Shown here piece by piece: positions 16,828-24,469 of a DNA stretch of 64,000 nucleotides; the stretch's first letter is position 1, and each line of letters opens with the position of its first letter. Under the pieces are notes generated by a model. That model saw only the letters and a list, made by a program, of their open reading frames with translations. It was not told where the DNA came from and did not search any database. Source of the stretch: Micromonospora sp. Llam0 (GTDB lineage Bacteria; Actinomycetota; Actinomycetes; Mycobacteriales; Micromonosporaceae); the NCBI RefSeq assembly GCF_003751085.1, contig NZ_RJJY01000001.1, forward strand, positions 806,001 to 870,000, given 5' to 3'. A program made the position numbers and the translations under genes.

Positions 16828-17891
16828 CCACCCAGTGAACCATCCCGGTCCGACGATCCGCGGGACCGCCGGACCACGGCACGGACCCGGCGGAACACCG
16901 GCCGGACAGGGCGGGCCAGCCACGGCAGCCGGCGTGCCGCGCGTCGGTACAACGGCTGGGCCGCCGCCCGTAGCTGCTGGCGGGTCGCGGCGAGCTGGCG
17001 GTGCGTGGTGTCGAGCTGGCGGTGGGTGGTGTCGAGCTCCGCCCGGGCGGAGCGCAGTTGCTGTTCGAGCTCGGCGAGCCGGGCCGCGGTGATCGTCGCC
17101 ATCAACTCGTGACCGGTGACCGGCTCGCTGCGGCCGTCCTCGCCGCGTACCAGCCAGGGGCGGTCGCCGTAGACGTCGATCTGATGGCCGGCCAGCGGTA
17201 CGTCGGCTTTCTCCAGCCCGTCCGGGAACTGCTCGGCGAACATCGCCCGGCAGTGTTTCGCCTGGTCCGCCGAGGTGGCCAGGATCAGCTTGTTGGGCAC
17301 CAACACGGCGGGCACCAGACTGCCGCCGTCGCCGAGGTAGCTGAACAGGCCGGTGATCACGCCGAGCCAGTGCCGGTTGAGGACGTCGTCGAGTACCACC
17401 AGCCCGTCGTCGATCACGGTCCGCTCGGCGATTCGCAGGTCGTTCACCGTGATCAGATCGGTGTGGCCGCCGTCGATGGAGAAGATCCGGAAGCGGCGCC
17501 CGGCGGCGACGAAGCCGGCCTGCTCCAGGTCGAGACTCGACGACTGCACGATGTCGACGTTGTCGCCGGCACCGTAGGTCGCGAGGTTCTGCTCGAAGAT
17601 CTCCCGGTCACCGCGTCCGGACTGGTCGAGGTTGGCGGCTTGGTCGTCGAAGACGTCGATGGCGACCGCCCGCTGATCCGCTGGCAGATTCAGGGCGAGG
17701 CACAGGAACGACTTGCCGTGGTGGATGCCGATCTCGGCCACGTCGCCGTTCACCCCGGCCCCGCGCTGAGCGGCCTGCACGCCGCTGAGGTACACCGCGG
17801 TCGAGACGTTCAGCCAGCCCTTGACCTGGTGCAGACCGGTCCGCAGGTAGCTGGCGGTCAGCTCGGGCAGGACCGGTGTGAACGCTGTCAT
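16824..17891 (-). CDS. Class I SAM-dependent methyltransferase with C-terminal coiled coil
   Basis: The substrate is unknown; the fold resembles Methyltransf_24 enzymes found in sugar and secondary-metabolite tailoring. It has 355 aa. The SAM site is GDVAEIGIHHGKSFLCLAL, with IFSIDGGHT and VLDDV further along. Residues ~270-320 form a coiled coil containing the repeat LDTTHRQLDTTHRQL, encoded by a 21-bp tandem repeat around 16990-17040, and the last 35 residues are strongly basic. It is the first gene of the methyltransferase-ligC-hydrolase operon and has a good promoter, from which translation probably starts leaderless at the ATG. Why it is coupled to a DNA ligase is not clear. Confidence 0.82.
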   Translation of the reverse strand: MTAFTPVLPELTASYLRTGLHQVKGWLNVSTAVYLSGVQAAQRGAGVNGDVAEIGIHHGKSFLCLALNLPADQRAVAIDVFDDQAANLDQSGRGDREIFEQNLATYGAGDNVDIVQSSSLDLEQAGFVAAGRRFRIFSIDGGHTDLITVNDLRIAERTVIDDGLVVLDDVLNRHWLGVITGLFSYLGDGGSLVPAVLVPNKLILATSADQAKHCRAMFAEQFPDGLEKADVPLAGHQIDVYGDRPWLVRGEDGRSEPVTGHELMATITAARLAELEQQLRSARAELDTTHRQLDTTHRQLAATRQQLRAAAQPLYRRAARRLPWLARPVRPVFRRVRAVVRRSRGSSDRDGSLGG

Positions 17892-17899
17892 GGTGGCAG

Positions 17900-17927
17900 A
17901 CCATACCGCTGATTACCGCAGCGACAA
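17900..17927 (-). promoter_or_regulatory. Promoter of the methyltransferase-ligC-hydrolase operon
   Basis: Minus strand: -35 TTGTCG (17927-17922), 16-bp spacer, -10 TATGGT (17905-17900), then 8 nt to the ATG at 17891. This fits a housekeeping-sigma promoter giving a leaderless mRNA. Confidence 0.6.
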
Positions 17928-18036
17928 ACGGTCGATCGGAGGACAATCCAGGTGACCGGACCGGCTGTCCTGGCCGGTGTCCTGCTCCGCTCGTCGGCGC
18001 CGCCGCCGCGGTGACCGTACGGGGAAGGCGGAACGC

Positions 18037-18567
18037 ATGCCCAGCTTCACCTACCCGCAGGCCGGTGCCACCGCCGTGCTGCGCGACCAGGCCGGATCGG
18101 TCCGGCAGGCCGTACCGCCGCTGCCCGCCGGCTACCGTCACCTGCGGTCCCGTACCCGACTGCGGCCGGGCAGCTTCCCGGCGGCGGCCGAGGCGGTACT
18201 CACCTGGCGGATGCACCGGGCCGCCGGTGCCCGGGTGACGGCGTCGGCTCCCCGGGCCGAGGCCGGTGTGCTGGTGACGGTCGGCCTCGGCGTCGGACCG
18301 CTGCGGATCGCCGCGCCGTGCGCGGTGGTGTGGGCGGTCGACGAGCCGGACCTCGCCGGATTCGCGTACGGCACCCTGCCCGGCCATCCGGCCAGCGGCG
18401 AGGAGGCGTTCCTGGTGCACCGCGACGGCGACCGGGTGTGGCTGTCGGTGGTGGCGTTCAGCCGACCGGTGGCGCCGATCATGCGGCTGGCCGGCCCACT
18501 GGGTGCGCTGGCACAGCGGGCCTACGCCCACCGGCTGGGCACCGCGCTGCGCCGGCTGACCCGCTGA
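18037..18567 (+). CDS. DUF1990 family protein
   Basis: This is a 176-aa protein of the DUF1990 family; its function is unknown. It begins with the family-typical PSFTYPQAGATAVLR and contains VGLGVGPLRIAAPCAVVW and YGTLPGHPASGEEAFLVH, which suggests a START-like beta-barrel. It has no signal peptide or transmembrane segment. The ATG at 18037 follows GGGGAAGG. It is convergent with the glycosylase gene (43 bp apart) and divergent from the methyltransferase operon. Confidence 0.85.
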   Translation: MPSFTYPQAGATAVLRDQAGSVRQAVPPLPAGYRHLRSRTRLRPGSFPAAAEAVLTWRMHRAAGARVTASAPRAEAGVLVTVGLGVGPLRIAAPCAVVWAVDEPDLAGFAYGTLPGHPASGEEAFLVHRDGDRVWLSVVAFSRPVAPIMRLAGPLGALAQRAYAHRLGTALRRLTR

Positions 18568-18610
18568 GACCGCCGACGCGCCGACCGGCGGCGGCTCGGT
18601 AGGCGGCGGG

Positions 18611-19591
18611 TCAGTAGCCGGCGAAGGAGCGGACCGGGGCCCGGGGCCCGAACCGGGGCGCCCGTACCCCGGCCAGCTCCAGCAGCAGGCAGACCCGACC
18701 GCGGTGCCCCCGGAACGGCTCCAGTAGTTCGAGCATCCGGGTGTCGGTCCCGCGGGCCTCGCCGGCCAGCGCCCAGGCCACCGTGTTCGGCAGGTGGTAG
18801 TCGCCGACGCTCACCGCGTCGGCCGCGCCGAACGCCACTCGGACCACCTCGGCGGCGGTCCACGGGCCGATCCCGGGCAGCGCGGTCAACCGCCGGGTGG
18901 CCGTCTGCGGGTCGGCGCTGTCCGACAGCCGGTCGGCGACCGCCGCCGCGCCGCACAGGGCCTGCGCCCGTCGTTGCTCGATGCCCAGCGGATGCAGCGA
19001 CCAGTACGGCGCGGCGGCGAGGGCGGTCGGCTCCGGGGCGACCCAGAGATCGGCGACCGGGCCGGGAGCGGGTACGCCGAACCGGCGGACTGTCGCGGCG
19101 TACCCGCGGTACGCCTCCGCGCCGGTGACCTTTTGTTCCAGCACGGCCCGCAGCAGCCGGGCGAACACCTGCCCGGTGGCCGGGAGCCGGACGCCGGCGT
19201 GGCGGCGGACCACCGCCGCGACGACCGGATGCCGGCGGGCCAGGGGCAGGAAATCGGTCACGTCATCGCGGAGCCCGGCGACCGCGTCGGCGATGTCGCA
19301 GATCTGGCTGGCGCCGGGTCCGTAGCCGGCGGCGACGAGTTCGCCGCCGTGTCGGCGTAGCGCCAGGGTCGCTGGGCCGGCCGGGGTACGGGCGGTCCAC
19401 CAGAAGGTGTCCGCCAGCCACCGGGCGCACGGGTCGTGCCGTCCCATCGCCAGCGGCCGCACCGAGCCGGCCAACTGGTAGCCGTCCGGCGGCCGCAGCA
19501 CCCGGACCCGTGCCGGTGCGGCACCGGTCAGCTCCGGCGCGGCCCCGGCCGGCTCCGGCGTGCCCTCGGACGCCCATCTCTGCACGACCAT
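18611..19591 (-). CDS. DNA-3-methyladenine glycosylase family protein (AlkA-like, HhH-GPD)
   Basis: This is a base-excision repair glycosylase that probably removes alkylated purines. It has 326 aa. The helix-hairpin-helix LTALPGIGPWTAAEVV is followed by the catalytic aspartate in VSVGDYHLPNT. The N-terminal half carries the family's mixed alpha/beta domain. Two ATGs are possible. I chose 19591 rather than 19624 because 19624 abuts the base of the terminator hairpin at 19625-19661, where a start is unlikely. Neither has a good ribosome-binding site. It ends 43 bp from the convergent DUF1990 gene. Confidence 0.87.
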   Translation of the reverse strand: MVVQRWASEGTPEPAGAAPELTGAAPARVRVLRPPDGYQLAGSVRPLAMGRHDPCARWLADTFWWTARTPAGPATLALRRHGGELVAAGYGPGASQICDIADAVAGLRDDVTDFLPLARRHPVVAAVVRRHAGVRLPATGQVFARLLRAVLEQKVTGAEAYRGYAATVRRFGVPAPGPVADLWVAPEPTALAAAPYWSLHPLGIEQRRAQALCGAAAVADRLSDSADPQTATRRLTALPGIGPWTAAEVVRVAFGAADAVSVGDYHLPNTVAWALAGEARGTDTRMLELLEPFRGHRGRVCLLLELAGVRAPRFGPRAPVRSFAGY

Positions 19592-19624
19592 GCCGGTCAC
19601 TGTGCCAGCAACGGCGGACAACAT

Positions 19625-19661
19625 CGACGCCGGGACGAGCCCGCTGCTCGTCCCGGCGTCG
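19625..19661 (-). terminator. Terminator hairpin downstream of the secreted-protein gene
   Basis: 16-bp perfect arms (19625-19640 and 19646-19661) around the 5-nt loop CCGCT. It lies 48 bp after the end of the gene at 19709 on the same strand and just upstream of the glycosylase. Confidence 0.75.
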
Positions 19662-19708
19662 GATCGCCGTACCAGGTCACCGGCGGCGACCGCCGGTGCC
19701 GGCCGACC

Positions 19709-20623
19709 TCATCGGGTGACGACCACCCGGACCACGTCGAAGGCGGGGATCTGGTTGGCCCGCTGCATCATCGGTACCCGGTGGGAACCGTCGCCGGCCC
19801 ACGACGCGCACTGGGCGATGCCTGGTCCGGGCAGGCCGGGCACCTCGACGGTGACCACGTCGGCGCCGGCACCACCCCGACCGTCCTCGGTGGCCACGAA
19901 GAACGCCGGCACCGGGCCAGGCTCGGGAGCGGTGCGCTTACTGGTCAGCATTCGGCATGCGGTGTGGAAGTGACCCCGGGTCAGGCCGTCCTCGGTGAGG
20001 AACGAGCTTTCCAGGTAGTAGCCGCCCTGGCCGGCCGGCAGGAACCGGTCGCGTACCAGGTTGCGGGTGCTGATCCGCAGGGTGAACGGTTTGTTCGCGC
20101 GTACCCGGTTGGGCGACGAGATGATCATCAGCTGTGGGTTGGTGTCCGCGTCGCCGACCTCGCCGAACGCCGTACTGACACACCGCTCACCGTCCTGGAA
20201 ACCCTCGTGCGGGGCCAACGAGCTGTCGGTGCAGTCGTCGCCGAGGATCTCCAACCCGGCCGGCGGATCAGCCGGCGCGTCGGTCTCTTCGCCGGGGGCG
20301 GGGGAGTCCTGGCACTGGTCCGGGCCGCGCTGTCCGTCGCCCCAGTGGTGCCGTACGCCGTTGCTGTCCACGGTGGTCCCGGTGTCGGCCGGGTCGACCG
20401 ACTCGCTCGGGCTTACGCAGACGGCGGCGGCTCGGTCGCGACCACGGTCCCGGTCCCGGTCGCCGCGGGTCCCGGCGGACGAGATCTGGGTCACCGCTAC
20501 CACGCCGCCGAAGACCGCCAACATCGTGGTCACCGCGATGACGCGGTTGCGGGTGCTGCCCGCCGATCTGCCCCGGCGTGCCGGCTGGTCGCTGGTACGC
20601 CTGCGGCGCTGTGAGCTGTTCAC
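19709..20623 (-). CDS. Hypothetical membrane-anchored or secreted protein
   Basis: I do not recognise a family. It has 304 aa: a basic, Arg/Ser-rich N-terminus, a hydrophobic segment VIAVTTMLAVFGGVVAV (about residues 28-44) that is a signal anchor or signal peptide, an Asp/Arg-rich low-complexity stretch with RDRDRGRDR, and a C-terminal domain of about 200 residues with Cys pairs and HFHTACRM. The last domain looks beta-rich and extracytoplasmic. The GTG start follows AGAGGTGG, and a clear promoter lies upstream. The gene sits between a glycosylase and a repeat-containing lipoprotein near the sigma factor locus. Confidence 0.7.
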   Translation of the reverse strand: MNSSQRRRRTSDQPARRGRSAGSTRNRVIAVTTMLAVFGGVVAVTQISSAGTRGDRDRDRGRDRAAAVCVSPSESVDPADTGTTVDSNGVRHHWGDGQRGPDQCQDSPAPGEETDAPADPPAGLEILGDDCTDSSLAPHEGFQDGERCVSTAFGEVGDADTNPQLMIISSPNRVRANKPFTLRISTRNLVRDRFLPAGQGGYYLESSFLTEDGLTRGHFHTACRMLTSKRTAPEPGPVPAFFVATEDGRGGAGADVVTVEVPGLPGPGIAQCASWAGDGSHRVPMMQRANQIPAFDVVRVVVTR

Positions 20624-20707
20624 GTGGTGCCACCTCTTTCGTCGAACGCCAATTGGTCGTCCGGGTGCAACGCAGTTGGTGATGGCTGTGGTTCGCCACT
20701 GCCGTCG

Positions 20708-20737
20708 ACCGTATGGATGTCACTCCACAACAGTCAA
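20708..20737 (-). promoter_or_regulatory. Housekeeping-type promoter of the secreted-protein gene
   Basis: Minus strand: -35 TTGACT (20737-20732), 18-bp spacer, -10 TACGGT (20713-20708). It leaves a leader of roughly 80 nt before the GTG at 20623. The surrounding 20624-20800 stretch is less GC-rich than its neighbours. Confidence 0.6.
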
Positions 20738-20833
20738 CAATCCTTGGAGCAACTACGGAACACTTAGGAGGCACTTAATGCGGGCTTCAAGAACCGGATC
20801 GAGGCGCCGGTGACGGATCCACCGGAAAACGTG

Positions 20834-20876
20834 GCGGCGGCCGGCCGCGCCCTCCCTGGCAACGACCGGCCGCCGC
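20834..20876 (-). terminator. Terminator hairpin of the SCO0930-type lipoprotein gene
   Basis: 11-bp arms GCGGCGGCCGG (20834-20844) and complement (20866-20876), 21-nt loop, 22 bp after the lipoprotein stop on the minus strand. Confidence 0.65.
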
Positions 20877-20898
20877 GATTCACGGGCGCCTGAAAGAG

Positions 20899-21609
20899 TC
20901 AGTAGTCGTAGTCGCCCGAGTCCTCAGAGTCACTGCCGAAGCTGTCCGAGTCCTCGCTCTGCGAGTCCTTGCTGTCGTCGAGGCCCTTGATGTTGTCGCG
21001 GCCGTCGCCGTCCGGCACCGCGATCGGCTTCGGGGTGCCCTCCGGCAGACACTCCAGGTTCTTCGTGCCGTCCGGCTGCACGACGTACCAGGTGCCGCCG
21101 ACACCCTGGCCCTTCCAGTCACCGGGCTTCTCGTCACCGGCGTAGTAGTAGATCGGCCAGCCGTCGATGGTCAGCTGCCGGGTGCCGTCCGGCCGGTTCA
21201 CCGTGCCGACCAGCTCCTCGTCCACCCCGGACAGAATGGGGTCACCGTCGGTCAGCGCCGGCGGCCAGATCTTGGCGCAGTCACCCTCGCAGTTCGAGGT
21301 CGCCGGGTTGTTGGAGTCCTCCTCGAAGCGGTAGAGCAGCCAGCCGTCCTCGTCGGTGACCACGTCACCCATCTTGTCGACGGCCTTGCCGACCAGCTCC
21401 TTGGTGAGGTCCTCGTCGGCGACCTCGACCGCGATGTCCTCGGTATCCACCGGCTCGGGCGCGGCCGACGCCGCGTTCGCCGCGTTGACGACCGGCTGGG
21501 CCTGAGCGCCGCCAAAGTCGTCCGGGTTGTAACCTGCCGGGGCGCAACCCGGCAACACGAGTGCCGCCAGCGCGCCTGCGACTATGACGGTCCGCTTTCC
21601 CAGTGCCAC
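20899..21609 (-). CDS. Lipoprotein with two COG4315/Lipoprotein_15 repeats (SCO0930 family)
   Basis: This is a predicted lipoprotein on the outer face of the cytoplasmic membrane; its function is unproven. It has 236 aa. The signal ends in lipobox LPGC. Two repeats of the secreted-repeat family follow: WLLYRFEEDSNNPATSNCEG plus GDCAKIWPP, and a second unit around LTIDGWPIYYYAGDE and TWYVVQPDG. The C-terminus is an acidic Ser/Asp tail. Related proteins are often found with redox or heme-sensing systems, but I infer nothing firm. The GTG at 21609 is preceded by GGGAGGG; the open frame upstream is not supported. It lies directly downstream of the sigma/anti-sigma operon. Confidence 0.85.
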   Translation of the reverse strand: MALGKRTVIVAGALAALVLPGCAPAGYNPDDFGGAQAQPVVNAANAASAAPEPVDTEDIAVEVADEDLTKELVGKAVDKMGDVVTDEDGWLLYRFEEDSNNPATSNCEGDCAKIWPPALTDGDPILSGVDEELVGTVNRPDGTRQLTIDGWPIYYYAGDEKPGDWKGQGVGGTWYVVQPDGTKNLECLPEGTPKPIAVPDGDGRDNIKGLDDSKDSQSEDSDSFGSDSEDSGDYDY

Positions 21610-21955
21610 GTGCCCTCCCTCATTCGTCCACATCGGGCTTCATCAAGGAGTACGCAGCACATCTTGGATTGGATCGGTATTGCTGAGTGCACAATTTCAC
21701 AGCCCGGCGTTGAACCGGGTCGTCGTGTGCTGCGTGCGGCCAGCCGCTGTCGTGCCGATCAGCAGCAGAATGCGCGCCGGTCACGGGCAGAGACAGGCGC
21801 GCAACGACGATCAGAGACAGAACAGCCCGTGGGTGTCCGTAAACTCGGAAACCCACGGGCTGCACGTACGTCGGATCTGCTGGCGCAGATTTCGCGACGC
21901 CCGTTCGTGGCGCACGTCAGGAATGGACGTCGACCTCCGTTCAGACCGGTACTGC
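21610..21955. other. 346-bp intergenic region between anti-sigma and lipoprotein genes
   Basis: It holds the sigma-operon terminator (21823-21862) and must hold the promoter of the lipoprotein gene in 21610-21822. I could not single out a convincing -35/-10 pair on the minus strand there. No gene is visible. Confidence 0.6.
21823..21862 (-). terminator. Terminator hairpin of the sigma/anti-sigma operon
   Basis: 12-bp perfect arms (CAGCCCGTGGGT, 21823-21834, and 21851-21862) extended inward by TCCG/CGGA after one mismatch. It lies 93 bp downstream of the anti-sigma stop. Confidence 0.75.
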
Positions 21956-22825
21956 TCAGACCGGTACGGTGACGATCGCGGTAGCGACCCCGGACTGGTC
22001 GACCGCCTGGAACTGGATCCGTTCGATGTCGTCCCGGGGTGCCGCCGTCGACGTGCTCAGCAGCAACGGCGCGGGCTGCTCCGCGGTGCCGTACCCGGCG
22101 TCGGGCACCTTCCAGGTGGAGATCACCTCGGCGGTGCCGGAAGCCCGCAGCACCACGATCCGGCACTGCATCGGGCCCGGTACGCGGCGCAGCGCGAACG
22201 ACACCTGGGTGCCCCAGGCGGCTTCCTCCAGCACCACGTCCGCCTCCACTCCGGTGGTGGGGTCGACCGCGTTGAACTTTTCGCCGGTGACCTCCGGACC
22301 ACCGACCCCGGACTGCGGATCGACCGGTGACGGGCTGGCCGAGACCGACGTCTGCGGCCCGGCCTGCGGTGTCGCCGACCCGCCGGACCAGGCCGATCCG
22401 GCGAAGAACGAGAAACCGGTGAGCGTCGCCATCAGCACGAACCCGGCGGCGATCTGCAGCGGGCGGCCGGCGAACAGCCGTCGGGACCTACCGGCGCGGC
22501 CGAGCGGACGGACCTGACCGGGGCCGCGAAGCTGGTCGACGTCGGACCGCACGGTCTGCCGGATCGGCACCGGCGCGCCGCCGTCGCTGTCGTCCGCCCC
22601 ACCAGCCCGGTTCACACCGGTGGGGCCGGACTGAGGGAGGACGGGGCTGTCCTCCAACTGGTCGATGTCGACGGTGGACATCAACCCGACGATCGGAATG
22701 AGTGACTCCAGCTCCGCCGCGCAGGCCCAGCAGCCGGCGAGATGCTCCTCGAACAGTTCGACGTCGTCGGCGTCGAGCGCACCGATCGCGTACGCTCCGA
22801 CGTCCCAGTGGGCGGACCGTGTCAT
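21956..22825 (-). CDS. rslA: Zinc-binding transmembrane anti-sigma factor (RslA-like)
   Basis: This protein likely binds and inhibits the sigma factor encoded just upstream. It has 289 aa. The cytoplasmic N-terminus carries the ZAS zinc motif H28-x3-C32-x2-C35 (EEHLAGCWACAAEL), as in Mycobacterium RslA. One transmembrane segment, PLQIAAGFVLMATLTGFSFF, lies around residues 125-145. The remaining ~140 residues would be outside the membrane and are Ser/Pro-rich, then beta-rich. The ATG overlaps the sigma gene's stop (ATGA). Release of the sigma factor by oxidation or zinc loss is known for RslA and is inferred here. Confidence 0.88.
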   Translation of the reverse strand: MTRSAHWDVGAYAIGALDADDVELFEEHLAGCWACAAELESLIPIVGLMSTVDIDQLEDSPVLPQSGPTGVNRAGGADDSDGGAPVPIRQTVRSDVDQLRGPGQVRPLGRAGRSRRLFAGRPLQIAAGFVLMATLTGFSFFAGSAWSGGSATPQAGPQTSVSASPSPVDPQSGVGGPEVTGEKFNAVDPTTGVEADVVLEEAAWGTQVSFALRRVPGPMQCRIVVLRASGTAEVISTWKVPDAGYGTAEQPAPLLLSTSTAAPRDDIERIQFQAVDQSGVATAIVTVPV

Positions 22826-23517
22826 TCTGTAACCCCCCGCTGTTGCAGCGCCGTCCGTAGCGCTCGTAGCGCGTAGTAGACCCGCGACTTGGCGGTACCC
22901 AGTGGCAGCCCCAGCTCCGCTGCCGCCTCCGGCACCGTGCGGCCGCGGAAGTACGTCTCGACCAGGATCTCCCGGTGCGGCTGGCTGAGCGTGCGCAACG
23001 CGTCGGCGACAGTCATCTGCCGTAGCACCTGATCGGTGCCGTCGGACTCGGCGAAGCTCTCCAGGTCCCGGTCGTACTCCTCGGTCGGGCGGGCCTTCTC
23101 GCTGCGGTGGTCGTCGATCGCGATGCGTCGGGCGACGGTCACCAGCCACGGTCGCAGCGACGCCTGGCCCTGCGCGCCGAGCCGGTGGGCGTTGCGCCAC
23201 GCCCGCAGCAGTGTCTCCTGAACGATGTCCTCGGCTCGTTGCCGGTCCCCCCCGGTGAGCCGTAACACGAATCCCAGCAGCGGCCGGGCGTGCTCTGCGT
23301 ACAGTGTGCGGACGAGATCGTCCCCGTGGCTGGACTCCGCCGTCCCGGCCTGTTGCCGGCTTCCTGCGGTCCGTGGCGTCACCGGCTCATCATCGCGCTC
23401 GGCCGCCCTCCCGTCGATGCTCTGCCAACGTTGCGTGCTGCGGGCCATGGCCGAACCATTGCCGGTCAGACCCGGCCGGATCCTCTCCGCCTGCCAGCCG
23501 CTGGCGACCGCGTACAT
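22822..23517 (-). CDS. sigL: ECF RNA polymerase sigma factor, SigL-like
   Basis: This is a group IV sigma factor. It has 231 aa: a long N-terminal extension of about 55 residues, region 2 (LYAEHARPLLGFVLRLTGG then AEDIVQETLLRAWRNA), and region 4 (LPLGTAKSRVYYALRALR). Sequence and gene pairing are closest to mycobacterial SigL/RslA. Several in-frame ATG/GTG starts exist. I chose the ATG at 23517 because GGAGGT precedes it by 6 nt and the promoter at 23571-23598 gives a leader of about 45 nt. The following gene encodes its anti-sigma factor with a 4-bp overlap. The regulon probably includes this operon and perhaps the nearby secreted proteins. Confidence 0.9.
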   Translation of the reverse strand: MYAVASGWQAERIRPGLTGNGSAMARSTQRWQSIDGRAAERDDEPVTPRTAGSRQQAGTAESSHGDDLVRTLYAEHARPLLGFVLRLTGGDRQRAEDIVQETLLRAWRNAHRLGAQGQASLRPWLVTVARRIAIDDHRSEKARPTEEYDRDLESFAESDGTDQVLRQMTVADALRTLSQPHREILVETYFRGRTVPEAAAELGLPLGTAKSRVYYALRALRTALQQRGVTE

Positions 23518-23570
23518 CGCAGGACCTCCATCCGACGTCGACATGGCCCGCGGCTGGGGGCCCACCCCGA

Positions 23571-23598
23571 GGTACGGAGCCGGCCGGCGGACGGATCA
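23571..23598 (-). promoter_or_regulatory. Probable ECF-type autoregulatory promoter of sigL-rslA
   Basis: Minus strand: -35 TGATCC (23598-23593), 16-bp spacer, -10 CGTACC (23576-23571). Mycobacterial SigL promoters have TGAACC, 16-18 bp, CGT, so this is a near match in the right place. Confidence 0.55.
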
Positions 23599-24459
23599 AC
23601 GCCCGCCGGGAAAAATTCCGTCCGGTGGCGGCGGCGACGGCTGCGCGGTCGCGTCGGCGATCGGCGACGCCGTCGCGATCAACCGGTCCAGCGCCGCACC
23701 GTGCAGCACCCGGCTGGGAAACCAGTCACCGGCGGCCCGCCGGGCCAGCTCCCCGACGGCCGGTACGGCGCGTCCGGCGACCACCACCAGATTGCCGTAC
23801 CGGCGTTGGCGCAGCACCGCCGCGTCGGCGATCAGGCAGATGCCGGGCAGCACCTGCCGTACCGACGCCAGATGCCGGCGAGCCCAGCCCAGCGGCGGGC
23901 CGTCCGCCACGTTGGACAGCAGTTGGCCGTCGGGCGCGAGCACCCGGGCGACCTCGGCGACGAACTCGACCGAGGTCAGCCGCGCCGGGGTGCGGGCATC
24001 GGCGAACACGTCCGCGACCACCAGGTCGTAGCTGTCCGTCCGGGCCTGCTCGACGGCGGCCCGCGCGTCACCGACCCGGACCCGCAGATTGCGGTCGGCC
24101 GGCCAGGGCAGTTCGCGGCGGACCAGCTCGGTCAACGCGGCGTCGATCTCCACCACCCGCTGGCTCGACCCGGGCCGGGTGGCGGCCAGGTAGCGGGGCA
24201 GGGTCAGCGCACCGCCGCCGAGGTGCAACACCCGCAGCGGGGCACCGGCCGGGGCGGCCAGATCGATCGCCGCGGCCATCCGGCGGACGTACTCGAACTC
24301 CAGGTGCGTCGGATCGTCGAGATCGACGTGCGACTGCTGGGTGCCGTCCAACAGCAGGGTGTACGCCCGCCGCCGGTCCGGGTCCGGGACGAGCCGCGCG
24401 GTGCCGGTGTCTACCTGGACCGCGGGCGGCGCTGTCCTGCGGATACGGCCCACCGGCAC
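23596..24459 (-). CDS. Spermidine synthase-like methyltransferase-fold protein
   Basis: This 287-aa protein has a spermidine-synthase/SAM-binding Rossmann fold: LRVLHLGGGALTLPRYLA, QRVVEIDAAL and YDLVVADVFADA. The N-terminal strand segment (TLLLDGTQQSHVDL) is typical of spermidine synthase-like proteins widespread in actinobacteria, most of which have no proven polyamine activity. There is no membrane segment. The start is GTG at 24459, or GTG 6 nt later; neither has a strong ribosome-binding site. It begins 10 bp after nurA on the same strand and may be the last gene of the repair operon, though a functional link is doubtful. Its end overlaps the sigL promoter region. Confidence 0.78.
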   Translation of the reverse strand: MPVGRIRRTAPPAVQVDTGTARLVPDPDRRRAYTLLLDGTQQSHVDLDDPTHLEFEYVRRMAAAIDLAAPAGAPLRVLHLGGGALTLPRYLAATRPGSSQRVVEIDAALTELVRRELPWPADRNLRVRVGDARAAVEQARTDSYDLVVADVFADARTPARLTSVEFVAEVARVLAPDGQLLSNVADGPPLGWARRHLASVRQVLPGICLIADAAVLRQRRYGNLVVVAGRAVPAVGELARRAAGDWFPSRVLHGAALDRLIATASPIADATAQPSPPPPDGIFPGGR

Positions 24460-24469
24460 AGTATGCCGG

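Noticed and set aside
21711..21736. TGAACC-16 bp-CGTG, a textbook SigL-type promoter, on the plus strand
   Set aside because: It points into the 3' end of the anti-sigma gene with no plus-strand gene behind it, so it is probably chance; an antisense transcript was not otherwise supported.
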